Shown piece by piece: positions 52,701 through 64,000 of a stretch of 64,000 bases of DNA (within the stretch, counting starts at the first letter, position 1; every line of letters starts with the position of its first letter). Source of the stretch: Ptychodera flava (taxonomy: Eukaryota > Hemichordata > Enteropneusta > Ptychoderidae); contig NC_091935.1 of the NCBI RefSeq assembly GCF_041260155.1, forward strand, positions 8,459,501-8,523,500. The letters run 5' to 3'. A program made the translations under genes and the position numbers. The notes under the pieces were generated by a model. It made no database searches. It was given only the letters and a program-made list of their open reading frames with translations, and had not been told where the DNA came from.

Positions 52701-55700
52701 GTGAAAAACAACCCACAAAAACTAGTGTGTTGAGATGGAAAGTTTAATCAACAGTAATCAGCTGCCAACACAGATGAACTTCCGCACAAAAGCCTCCTTG
52801 ACTTCATTGATATACTAACGGGAGCCTTGTTACATGTAATGTTTTCTGGCTTACTGGTGTTAACACAAACCTTGATAGATAGTCTGGCCAAATGTCTATA
52901 GCAATTCTTCAAACATTTGAATGCTCCATTACATATAACTTGCAGTACCATAGTTTAAATGACAATGACTGTTATGACTTCAATCTCAGCATTGACATGC
53001 TGTTCTGCTTCATGACGGTATTTTGTGATTTTTTCAGTCTCCAGCTTGGTGGAAGTGTATCCATAAGACAATGGAACTAAGACAAGTCAGAAGACAGACA
53101 GACACTGATTTTATCAACATACTGCAACACATCAGAGTTGGAAGGTAATAGTCTAAGAAAAAGTTGTCACAATAAAAATGTTATGTCAATGCAGGAAAAA
53201 ACAGATTATTTGAACAGTTCTAATTTTCAAAATTACTTCAAATACATGGATTCTAAAGTCCTTTTTTGCCAAAAAAAATGCAAGTTCATGATTTTTGGAG
53301 ATACTGATCCAGGCAATGTTTATTCAAGATATGTAGAATCACCACATAGAACAAATGACGGATGTAGTCTTTCTCAATGAAACCTGTGAATATAAAGGGA
53401 TAACTAACTCCACAGTTCTGCACATCCTGAAAACAAAGCCAGAGGAAACTTTTGGCTCCTTTACTGATGAAACCGAAAATTGAATTTCGACTAGAGAAAT
53501 GTAGTAAGACCACTGGCTCTCTCCTATTGGTGACACAAGCTAGTTAGCACTGATCAGGAACAGCCATGCATAAATTCTGTTGACAAACATATTTTGGCTG
53601 AAAGTTTGTGTGGTACGTAATTGACAAAAGCTAAGCTTCACACCAATTGACCAGTAAGTGGTTTTTATCCATGGCAGCCAAAGGCCTTTGTGAGGGTCAC
53701 TTCTGCAATGAAGTTGTGAACTGAAGTGTGATGTATTAGATGTTATGCCAAACGTTTTCATATGTAACCGATATTCTCACAACCAATCAGATTTTAACAA
53801 ACTACCACTCTGCATATCATTTCAAGGTGTCCAGATGAGATGGCTGAGAAACTTGCTGCCACGGCAGCCAACAAGATAGACAAGAACGGTATCCTGGCAA
53901 CAAGACTTTGCACTCACAAGGAAGATGTTGAACAGATCAATGTTGTACAGCTCCAAAAATTGCCAGGTAACAGTCACAGTTAGTTCCACATCAGACTCTC
54001 TGAGTGCATAGGTCAATTTTTGTCACCTGTATAAAATATAACTTAGTCAATCTTTTTCAGATTTTTCCCAAAATTTAGATCAGAAAGTGTAGCCAATGAA
54101 AAGCGATATCCATTTGGTCCAAAATTATCAAAAAAATACAGAAAAAATAATAAAAATTTGTAAAATGTGGCATAAAAATTTTGGTGGGAAAACTTCAGTA
54201 CAGCTCTTGAAGGCTTAACAGGAGGCAAAATGACAACCTTGGTTTTATCATATTTTTACAAACACCTTTCTGAGGGAGGTTTTTGGATTGACTTGCCCAT
54301 GTCCTCATGATCATAAATTTTATTCACATTTTGTAAGAGCCAGAGTTACTTAAGCGCTTTTGAAAAATTCTAATTTTTTAATGTTCTATAATTCTGTTGT
54401 AGATGACAGTAATTCCTTTGAAGCAATAGACAGTGATCCAGGCTTGGTGAAACTCATCAACAACCAGTGTACTGTCAAGCAAACAATTACTCTGAAGAAA
54501 GGTGCTCAGGTAGGTTTCTAACTTTCAAGAAATTTCATCCGTTACATTAAACCATTGTGTGCATTTATTTGTACATGAGTGTGTTTGTCCACCATTTTGA
54601 TCTTAGTTTATGATTGTCTGTCAATCTGTTTTCTTTAGAATTTTCTCTTCAGATGTGACATACAGACATCCACGTACATCAAGTTCGAGATAATTGAACT
54701 GTTTTGGTGTGCTCATTTTCAGGTGATGTTGACAAAGAATCTTGATGTAGGCCGAGGAATGGTTAACGGTGCCAGGGGTGTCATTACAGGTTTTGCTAAA
54801 GAAAAAGGTAATAACTGGTTCAGTGGGAGTAAATAATGTTCTAGGAGTGGTGATCTTACAGCAATTCATCTCATAGTTACACATCCAGTTCTTGCAGTCT
54901 TGATCTAAAGGACAACAGTAAAGTTTTTCCATTTCCATTTATCCGTTGTATCTTTGAATGGAAACTATTGAGTCCACATAGACGATTGTGACCAAAGCCA
55001 CAACAGAAGTATACGAAACCTGATATCTGTAACTATAGCTGTAAGCTGACTTTTTGGCTTAACATATTATTGTTGAAGGCTACTTTTTCATTGCTAGCAT
55101 GTGAACAGATATTTATAGCAATTTATCATTTGTTTATCCATCTTATTGTGAAGATCACATGGAACACTTCCACCATGGGTTTCCACTGTAATTATTTCAT
55201 CGGCACCTCCTATTTGTTCATACTGATTGTATTTGCCAGGTGTATGCCTTGTCCAGTATGCAAATGCAGTAGATTTGATGATGTTGTATAACATCCTTCA
55301 CTATGTACCCTTCTTAGGTCTTCCAATTGTAAGATTTCTTAATGGACTGGAGCAAACCATTGGTCCCGAAAAATGGCCAATCAAATTGGGAGGTGGCGCA
55401 TGCTTGATGAGGAGACAGCTCCCTCTGCAGTTGGCCTGGGCAATATCAATCCACAAAAGTCAAGTAAGTCCATGAATCCTCTAACCCCTGTACCAACATG
55501 GTTTGTCCCAATGCTATCATTTTCCATGACAAAGTTGGAACTCAACATTTGGAAACAGTGGTAAAAGCATAACATCATACTGACTGGCTATGTGACAACT
55601 AACCAACAACAGACTCGTACTCTCAATAATCTACTAGCTTTAATGTCATTTTAGAAGTTTTTGAAGAAATCGATAAGTTTAAACTTTTCCTTCAACAAAG

Positions 55701-56404
55701 TGGAACCAGATGGAGTAGAATTGTTCTTTTCCAAAATACAGAATAAATTACCTAAATTTACTGGCCCTTGAATTTCAAAATGGCCACTGTATCTCTTTTT
55801 ACTCTGTCAGGAAAAAAGTTATGATGTTCACATAAACAATACAGTGAAAGCTTCATTTTGATAACCCTCAAGCTTTAAAATGAGTCTACATAAACAGTAG
55901 AACAGAAGAGTATTGTAAAAATTTTAGCCCAAAGATCTGTCGCTAAAGCGCATTCTACATAAAGTATTTACTTCTTGCATCCCCATACACATCTGCTGAT
56001 TTGTGCAAAAATCATATTCAAACAAAAAGACTTGAAAATATCTGTGTAATATTGGCTGAAGAAATTGTTTGAAACCATGTGGTTTTAGTTGTGTGTATTG
56101 CTTTACCTTCAACTAACTTGTAAAACTATTTCTACTCTTTCCTTTTTCTCAGGGTCTGTCTCTGGACTGCGTTGAGATGTCGTTGTCCAGGGTCTTTGAA
56201 TGTGGACAAGCCTACGTGGCCCTGTCCAGAGCCAGGAACTTAGAGGGTCTCAGGGTGGTGGACTTTGAAAAAAGCTGTGTCAGAGCTAGCTCTGATGTGC
56301 TGAAATTCTACCAGAAACTCCGACTTGAAGCCAGGATGATGTCACAGAGTATTGATTGCTATGGAAACAGATACAACAACAAAGAAAATTATGCTCCATT
56401 GTGA
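49797..56404 (+). CDS. PIF1: ATP-dependent DNA helicase PIF1
   Basis: A 5'-to-3' superfamily 1B helicase of nucleus and mitochondria that unwinds forks, G-quadruplexes and telomere ends. Coding exons: 49797-50336, 50794-51043, 51372-51514, 52061-52185, 53038-53144, 53827-53966, 54403-54509, 54723-54807, 55318-55463, 56153-56404. The N-terminal domain ([29 protein letters not shown]) matches vertebrate PIF1. Helicase motifs are Walker A GSAGTGKS, Ia [11 protein letters not shown], Walker [10 protein letters not shown], motif [26 protein letters not shown] and [18 protein letters not shown]. The C-terminus NNKENYAPL resembles human DQENMDPIL. Coding length is 1895 nt, one short of 632 codons; human PIF1 is 641 aa. 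The loss is at the exon 4/5 junction: exon 4 ends TTC AG (phase 2), but exon 5 is only sensible in phase 0 ([14 protein letters not shown]). The family has FCFQ|S there. All other junctions are GT-AG and in phase. The start is the first ATG after the acceptor TTTATTTCAG. Confidence 0.93.
53996..54220 (-). mobile_element. piggyBac-like MITE, family 1, copy 3
   Basis: It is a reverse-orientation match to the copies at 9861 and 15949: TCAATTTTTGTCACCTGTA, TTTGGTCCAAAATTATC, AATTTTGGTGGGAAAA and the end CTCTTGAAGGCTTAA. The ends are worn. It lies in PIF1 intron 6, directly after exon 6. Confidence 0.65.
55650..55958 (-). mobile_element. MITE family 3, copy 5
   Basis: The right end CAAAGATCTGTCGCTAAAGCGCATTCTACA is the complement of the family start, with AAAATGGCCACTGT inside. 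The left end is worn. It lies in PIF1 intron 9. Confidence 0.6.
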
Positions 56405-58849
56405 ATTGTTGGGTAGAAGTTGTAGATATTTTCTTTTTTAATTCAATGTACAAATGGTAATATGGTGTTCAAGAAGCTGTGCAATGTGACATTACTTTTG
56501 TCCAAGAAATAATGTTTAAAAGCTTACTTTACCATCTTATGGATCAGTCTGCTCTGATATTGTCCCCTGTCAACATCCATCGGAGATATGGCTTATACAT
56601 TCAATCATTACCCAGTCACGAAAAAATAATTTCCTTTTTACGATTTATTGGTGTATTGATTGGAGCCCATACACAGAGTCAATTTTCTCAGAGGACTAGA
56701 GACCTTAAAAGATTTGACATGAAGATGTTATCGCGCATGTGCTTACCACTAGTCATAACTGATTGAAAGTATGACAGTGGAAGCTATGCTCTATATTGGT
56801 TAATTGATTCAGAGTTGCCAGATTAGAGAGGTGGCTTCCAGTGCAGATCTTTGTGTCCTTTAGTACAGCATTCTACAAATCAACCACGCTTGGTCCAAAA
56901 ATGACAAATATAACTTCAACAGTATTATTGAATATATTGTGAGTTCTTCGAAATATCGGAATGACAGGTGTTCAGTGATGTTATTTTCTATTCGTGAAAC
57001 ACAGAATCAGGAACTGCCCCTATCCGGACCATTCAATGATGTCAAAGACTTTCTATGTATTTTACAGAGGCCTTCCCATTACCATTATCTACAGGGCCAA
57101 AAGTTTGGTAGACTCATAATCTGATAATGGTCCCTGTGCAATGTTTGTTTCATTTCTCCCAAGAACACAACTCTGTACAGGCATTTGGCTAAAGATATGC
57201 GTTAGGCTGAGAGATATAGCTGTGTGGTACTCTGCCATCTTCAACCCTAATGAGAAGGATCCATTGATGATTGAATCTGAAAGTCTAAAAGGTGTGCAAG
57301 TCAGCTGGTAATCCTTTGGTCCAGCCTTGGTGCAACTCAGTAAATATGTCTTGATATCTTTGTATATCACTCAAAACTGTGATTTTCATGAGGGCAAATA
57401 GTTCCTGGCAAGTTATTAAAGTGGAGCTGGTGCACGCAGTATAGATAAAACACATGCAACTAGTATTTTGAGTGTAACTACCCAGTTATCGCGTTCTCCA
57501 TAGGGGTACTCTGTTATAAATACATGAAAAGTTGCCTAAAGGGAGCGGGCCGTCGTTTACTTTCTTGTTTACAAGCAATGTATTTCATGCACAATATTGA
57601 GATGCATCACATCAACATAGCTGCAGTAATTAAACTTTACGATGCACAGTATGATAAACATGTTTTTACTTTCATCACTAGCTATAGCACCTTGGATACG
57701 GTGCTCGCATTGGTCGTATGGGTCCCATACCACCTCTCAACGTAATTCCGATGATTCCCTCCCATTAAGCCAAAGACTTTAACCGGGTGTACCTTTACTA
57801 TATTCAGCATCACAGACATGTCAAGGATATTTATTATAAGTTACGTTGAAAAAATTGTACTCTTTTGATACCATAGCATGTCACGCTCATATGTTACAAA
57901 CACTTTTATCATTGTTTCATTAGAGAAATTATAAATCTGACGTACTTTGTTTATATTATCTTATCAAAATAGAAAAAAAAACGAAAAGAAAACCCTTCAT
58001 CGTTAATGTTGACAGAGGATGGATAAAGATTGTTTTGATGACCTTTGTTTATGAGTCAGAGGTTACACATGCAGGTAGATTAGATCATCCGTGAGTTGCA
58101 TAATGATGATTCATAGTGAAGGGCTACAGTCAAGTGTGGGCATGGGCAGCCTATTCGTTCATAAAAATATATTTCTTCGGCTTGGTAGAAGCATGTCAGA
58201 ATAGGTACACAACAGAGGAAACTTCCACATCGTCCGTGAGGGTCCATGCCCAAGGAAATACCCTTGCGAGCAAAGTTGCGTCGTAAGGGACCCTTACTAC
58301 CTTTTGTGAGAAATGCCCACGACTGTGACTTTTACGAAAGTTTGTCACAACAACTGTACAGAAACGCCCATCCGTTATGCATTAATTTACCAGATGTACT
58401 TGGGGCTGGAATTTTAATATTCGAAATAACTAGCCTATTAAATGAAACAGAAGTGCCATTCAGCAATTCCTAATAACCTTGAGTACTGAAATGCTTCCCC
58501 GGGGCATGTTGAATGTAACGAAGAAATTGGAAATTTCGGTATGAGTTAGGACTGTGAAACGGTCAAATCTGCAGGGATTTAAATAATTCCAATTTTAGTT
58601 ACGTATTATGATATCAAATATGAATGTGTGTGAAGTAATCAACCTGTCATTAGCTTACCTAATGAACGGGGTGTTTTTGAAAGCTAAAATAATTTGATAC
58701 GGTGTACGTAATCCTTCGGGCGGAACATCGATGTCTGTAGTATGATGTATATTAAGCAAAAAGCATGTCCATGCCAAAACAATTTACTTTCATGCCACAT
58801 CTCGCGATTGAACATTTAATTTCATAGGCCCCCGTACGGCCTGAAACCG
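56405..58849. other. PIF1 3' flank, no gene seen
   Basis: The first part should be the PIF1 3' UTR. Beyond that I find only short open frames without family similarity or splice context. Confidence 0.4.
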
Positions 58850-60528
58850 TTAGGCTGCATTAACAAAAAACGGCGGGGGGGGGGGGGGGGGCTGGAGGAA
58901 TTCAGGGGGGATTCGAAAATTTTGGGGGTAATAGGGGGGGACTTGAAAATTTTGCTCTACCTTTAGGGGGGGGGAACTAGAAAATTTTTGGTTCCCTTTT
59001 GTGTTTTACATTTTCCAAGTCCAAGTTTTTGAAGGTAATTTAATGAAAAATGAATACCAGTTTTTATGTCATCCAAATGTTGTAATGTTAGTAATAATTT
59101 AACAGAATCTAGAACCATTTTGTCACATTTCATGAATTTTATCTCGAAAAAATCTAAACATGTGTGATTTGTCGTAAAAAAACACACTTGAGCCTAGTAA
59201 CAGGGCAGAAGTTGCAACTTTAATGATTTCTGCAATATTTCTATGCAATATAACAACTACAGTTTCTTGCTATCTCCCTATACATGCTCAAACACACTAT
59301 ATTTAGTTTGTCGACAAAGCCTGTATATATAAATATGTAAATTGTGATAATTTAATTGGAGTCTAGACTGACAGTCAGTTGTCAGTGATAAAAATGCATG
59401 GTACACATACATAGGCTGTGATAGCGAGCTGAATACTGGACAATCCAACATGCTGTAGGGAGTAGAACAAGAACGCAGTTGTAAAACTGAACAAAAATAT
59501 TGTCAAAATTATCAAAGTTAATACAGCTACTGCCTACGGGTAGTGTCACTATCATTAATGCTCTGCTACTGTAGTGTCACTGTCACTGCATACCTGAACA
59601 GTGACAGAGATAGCTCTGACTCTGATGTACATGGTAGTTGAAGAAAGAGTTTGGGTCAAATGACACTCATGACAGTGAAACATACTTGTCACACAAGATC
59701 AGGCCAGAGAGCAACACATGGAAGAACACATGGAAATTTTTGAATTCTGGCATATGAGAATAATCAAATATTAAAGAAAAAAGATGGGGTCACCATGCTT
59801 GATTTTCTAAATTTTCACATTCTTGTTATAAAATGATACAGAAGTAAAACTTTGAACAGTATAGACTAAATGAAAAATATGTAACCAAATGAAATTATTT
59901 ATTTTTTAACGAAATTTGCAATTGTTACACCCAAAATTGCAGAGATTAAAACATTTATTTGATGGAATATTTTAACCTTCCAGTATTGTCAATTTTGAGT
60001 AGCATCTAATTCATATATGTCTTGTAGTTTTGAAACAAGTGAAACAATTTTTGGTAGGTCACTGTGCTTTTTTTTCAATATGGCAAAATCTAGCCAGGAA
60101 TTCACAATCTGCCTACTCTCTCATGATTGTCATTTTGTGTGCTCTTCAGCAGGAGCAATTGACCTGGCCAGAGTTGGATTAACTCAAGTTGGCTGTTAGA
60201 CCAATAAATCTAAAAAAATTACTGATGCATTTAAAGAACTTGCCTTTGGAATAGGACTATACAAAGTGCTAATACAGGTAGTGTTGAACACCTGTGAGCA
60301 GAACGGCGCAATACATGTTTATTTTTTCTGCGCTCACATCCTTTACAAATATGCAGGCCTGTGATAGTTTGGGGGGGACTTGAAAAATTTTGACCACATA
60401 CAGGAGGGGGAGCATTTAAAATTTTTTTAGGGTACTTAGGGGGGGATCTGAAAAAAAAAAGATTTCAGTCCGCGAATCCTCCAGCCACCCCCCCCCCCCC
60501 CCAATCGTTATTTGTGAACGCAGCCTTA
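58850..60528. mobile_element. Non-autonomous TIR element with poly-G ends (PIF/Harbinger-like)
   Basis: The left end TTA-GGCTGCATTAACAAA (58850) mirrors the right end, which read from the minus strand is TAA-GGCTGCGTTCACAAA (60528). After each end comes a G-run on the outward strand (58874-58891; C-run 60488-60502), then CTGGAGGA(A)TTC. Further in are repeated GGGGGGACTTGAAAATTTT-type blocks on both sides (58900-58990; 60370-60450). GGC-type ends flanked by TTA fit PIF/Harbinger. The 1.3-kb middle has no transposase. Confidence 0.7.
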
Positions 60529-60756
60529 TCATTCGCATCCGGAAATCACAAAACAAAAAATTCACGTAATAAGCTCAATTTACCTTCATTGCACACAATA
60601 ACTTTAATAATCTTTGTAGTCAAAGTTAAGAACATCTCATCGGCTAACTCTCACGGCCGATGTGACGTCGACCAACGCTCCTTTTTCCCGGACACTTTTT
60701 CACTGACGTGATAAAAGAGTCTGAAAACTGCAATTATTTATCGTAAAGCTCCATTA

Positions 60757-60837
60757 GACTGAAAGATTCGTCGCTCGAGGGCGCCCTCTACGCTCCTCTG
60801 AAGTACAGAACGTCATCGAGCGACGGATCTTTCAGTC
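60757..60837. repeat. Palindrome with 22-bp arms
   Basis: GACTGAAAGATTCGTCGCTCGA (60757-60778) is complementary, with one mismatch, to the right arm ending CTTTCAGTC at 60837. The spacer is about 37 bp and contains GGGCGCCCTC, itself palindromic. CCAT occurs just outside both arms. Confidence 0.75.
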
Positions 60838-61006
60838 TCCATAAGCATTAACTCTGGATATATTCTCCATTTCTTTCTTTCTGTTTGTAAAGTGTGTTTT
60901 TGTTCTACTCCCAAAAGTCATATCGAAATCCACACCGTTCAACTCGTCAGCGCAGTCTACATGTATGTGAATGTGTAATATATCCAGTGTCATTGCTATA
61001 ATCTCA

Positions 61007-61182
61007 AAGTACAATGCGCCGCGAAAGTGAAAGACTTCGACTTTTGCTCAAGCTATTCCTCAATGAAATTTTCAACCATTCTCTCACCAAATCAACAATA
61101 AAGATCAGGGGTCATCGTACAAAATTTGGTACCAAAGAAACGAATTTTTTTTCTTTAATTACAAAATACGCGGCGCCATGTT
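61007..61182 (-). mobile_element. MITE family 3, copy 6 (partial)
   Basis: It starts AAGTACAATGCGCCGCGAAAG and continues with GACTTCGACTTTTGCTCAAG, GGGGTCATCGTAC, TTTGGTACCAAAG and GGCGCCATG, matching the first half of the copy at 34618. The other end is missing. Confidence 0.6.
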
Positions 61183-61472
61183 CACGATAACAACACACAT
61201 TGTACATTTTGCGCATAGTGTTGTCAGGACAAGAATGATATTTTGTATTTCAACATACTGTAGGGCAAAGAATTCGAAGAAAATACTCTCATTAGAAAAT
61301 GAAAATATCACTTTATTTATTTTAAAGGTACACTAAAAGTACTTTGGATCTTCATTCAAAGTATTGAGCCTACAGAAAGGTAAAATTCATTTCAATTATA
61401 TTGCATTTATTTCGTAAAAGACCAAGTATACAACGCCATAACAAAAATATATACAGTTTATCCCATGTGTAG

Positions 61473-61691
<219 letters not shown>

Positions 61692-62971
61692 CAAAGAGCA
61701 AGAGGACGCGATAACAAGCTCTAGACTGATAATATTTATTGTTGTTAAAGTACTTTTAATATTCATACATTACCTGAAAAGCGTCACTAGCTTCTATCAC
61801 TATCATACAAAGGATATGAAAAGATAAAAACGATTAATCCAATCATAAATATCGCTACAGGTTGTGAAGTGATCATGCTGGGTACAATTTACATGCCACA
61901 AGTAGTGATGGCCATTTCCGTTCATCAGGTTTCACTGAAAAACGAGCTGGTTGAAAATATCAGAATTAGTTCTTCATTACCGACACTTACAAAACTATCG
62001 CTTGAATTTCTCATTTCCGTTTACTGATTGTAGACTACCTTCATTTTTCTCAATATTATTCAGAACACACATGTTGTTTTCGTTAACGTTCACAATTAAT
62101 TGATAACTTGCGTGCGTGGTTTTAATTGTCAATGACGCATTTTTACATTTTGTCGATGTGAAGTTATCGACAGCTAATATCATGTTTGAAAATTTTTGTC
62201 AGATATTGACAAGGTTTTGAAGGAATGAGTTACCTCCGTAACACTTTCATAGTTATTTTTACTCACAATTTCACTTACTGTAAATTTGCATCCCGCATCT
62301 AACTGTACCGTGCTTTTGGTCTTACGTAATCATCACTCTTGTGTATCTTTTTAGAAGTGCGAACGGCTTTCTCGTCGATTCTGTTATTCATGTGGCCAAT
62401 AAAAATGCACTGTATTTAAGTATAAAATGCTAAATCTGTAAGTTGTACTTCTATTACATGTGGCATGGACAGTGAGCCTGATGAGTTAAATTAAAAGCTA
62501 AACCGCGGAAAGCAAATCATGGGCGTATTGGTCGAACAGTCAAACATGAGGAGCTATACGCAATGACCGATGACTGTTCACCAGGAGGCATGTCAACATG
62601 ATCAAGCAGTGACTGGATTCATCGAATTACGTCATAACGCACATTACCTTTCTAAACGTTTTACCTAACTAGTGACATTACCATAAACGGCTGTGTGAGA
62701 GGACAATAAAATTTGAAAGACGAAAATAATGCAATAACAACAAACAGTGCCTGGATAATGGCGGTATTGTATGATAGCAAAACCGCGTTATAGCGTTGAC
62801 TGATGTTGATGCTCTTTTGTTTGCTCACATTCAGGAGGGACTGTGGTTTGCTGTCGAACAAGGATTGAACGAACAAATTGCAAAATAAAGAAAACCTAGC
62901 GCAATATTCAGCTGTATCCTGAACGAAAATCATCCTCAAAAGTACTTTGTAATAACTGACATCCTTAAGCG

Positions 62972-62999
62972 ATAGACCCTCGAGAAAACGAGGGTCTAT
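62972..62999. repeat. Perfect 11-bp hairpin with AGAAAA loop
   Basis: ATAGACCCTCG-AGAAAA-CGAGGGTCTAT is a perfect stem. No T-run follows on either side, so it does not look like a terminator. It is isolated in a gene-free stretch. Confidence 0.7.
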
Positions 63000-64000
63000 G
63001 GTTTGACAGAGTATACCAAGCATGTAGTGTGCTTCACTTAATTTTGTTCTAACGGATGCAAGAGCTTTCGGAGTAGATATATGACTTAGACAAACTTTTG
63101 AGTCGCAAAGGCGGAAAAACACTGACAACAGTTTCTCTCAACTTTTGTTTAGCGCCTTAATATCCCGTGTCCAGTGATAGCTAGACTAGTTCGCTAAATA
63201 TGTCTTCTTATTTGTTACTGCGTATATGCCAACCTAATGGCTCTTCGATCAAACATCCACACAGCGTCCACACCACTGACACAAAAAGAAGACACGACAA
63301 CTCTCTCTCTCTCTCTCCCTCTGATATTTATTCTTTCAATTTATTTACGTATGGCACAATAAGCTTTAAGACTTGTAGCAAGTCTAAATGTTAGCGGACA
63401 TGACAATGTCTGGTCGTCGTACAAAGAACGTTCGACATTAAAATAAATAATGTCAGCATTACAAATTGAGCCTAAGTTTGTATTTATTGTTATGTTCAAC
63501 TTTACAGATTGACAATGGTGTGGGGTTCCAAATTTCAGCGAAAATACTGGGAATAAGATTTTTCTTAAAAAACAAACAATCGTTTCCTTCGTCCCGATAG
63601 TTCTTCTAATGAAGGTGACGTATCGAAGGAGAAAAACATCTGTCGAAATCTTCATCAAATCTCGATATTTAGTGTCTCACTGATATTTATGTGGCACAAC
63701 TTAATATATGTACAAATAAACTTATTATTCGCAAACTTTAGTAAAATCTGCAGCTGCACACATTATGAAAGTGTTATCTCTATTTTCCTTGGAATATTTG
63801 AGCACGATGACAATTAATTACCAGAGACGGAAATCAAAAGATCTGAAAGTTTTAAAATTTCTCACAGTCTGCAACTCTTTTCCAAAGCATGTCATAACGC
63901 ATCAGCAAACTTAGGTAAGTACTCTCCCCAATACTGCAATACTGGATTTCATTCAACTTCGAACGACACACACCCTACACGAGCAATCATCAACTAATTT

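Noticed and set aside
58246-58473. 75-codon plus-strand open frame
   Set aside because: No family similarity recognised and no supporting context.
62661-63128. 155-codon minus-strand open frame
   Set aside because: No recognised domain, no splice context and atypical composition; it overlaps a perfect hairpin. Probably chance.

Overview
This is nuclear DNA from an animal, most likely a marine invertebrate, possibly a deuterostome such as a hemichordate, echinoderm or cephalochordate. The evidence is AT-rich DNA with kilobase introns, GT-AG splicing, genes close to vertebrate SLC35A3, TTC33 and PIF1, an intron-bearing tRNA-Tyr, many TIR/MITE families and dinucleotide or tetranucleotide microsatellites. 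The sequence alone does not fix the species.

Layout. 1-1.6 kb: the 3' end of a Ty3/Gypsy LTR element (a fossil). 1.8-6.7 kb: a decayed hAT DNA transposon of the KIAA1586/ZNF862-like type, with a spliced first exon and a housekeeping-like promoter. 8.1-19.2 kb, plus strand: a complete seven-coding-exon nucleotide-sugar transporter (SLC35A3-like, 328 aa) whose introns carry piggyBac-like MITEs, a Tc1-like relic and a nested tandem-repeat element. 19.2-26.3 kb: gene-free convergent spacer with a second tandem-repeat element of about 147-bp units. 26.3-40.9 kb, minus strand: a large gene rebuilt exon by exon, with six Kelch repeats, a Gln-rich low-complexity region and a coiled-coil tail. One intron is GC-AG, one holds an antisense tRNA-Tyr(GUA), and one holds a LINE fragment embedded in an (ACAT)n microsatellite. 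42.6-47.5 kb, minus strand: TTC33 in four coding exons. 47.5-47.9 kb: an apparent bidirectional promoter with an ETS site. 47.7-56.4 kb, plus strand: PIF1 helicase in ten coding exons, with an apparent one-base frame loss at the exon 4/5 junction. 56.4-64 kb: no supported gene; a 1.7-kb poly-G element with PIF/Harbinger-like ends, palindromes and microsatellites.

The host genes are unrelated in function: Golgi sugar-nucleotide import, a probable Kelch scaffold, a TPR protein and a DNA helicase. There is no operon-like system. The most distinctive content is the dense layer of short TIR elements shared between introns of neighbouring genes and the Kelch-polyQ-coiled-coil gene. All exon boundaries were inferred by reading splice signals, phase and family similarity; no transcript or database search was available.
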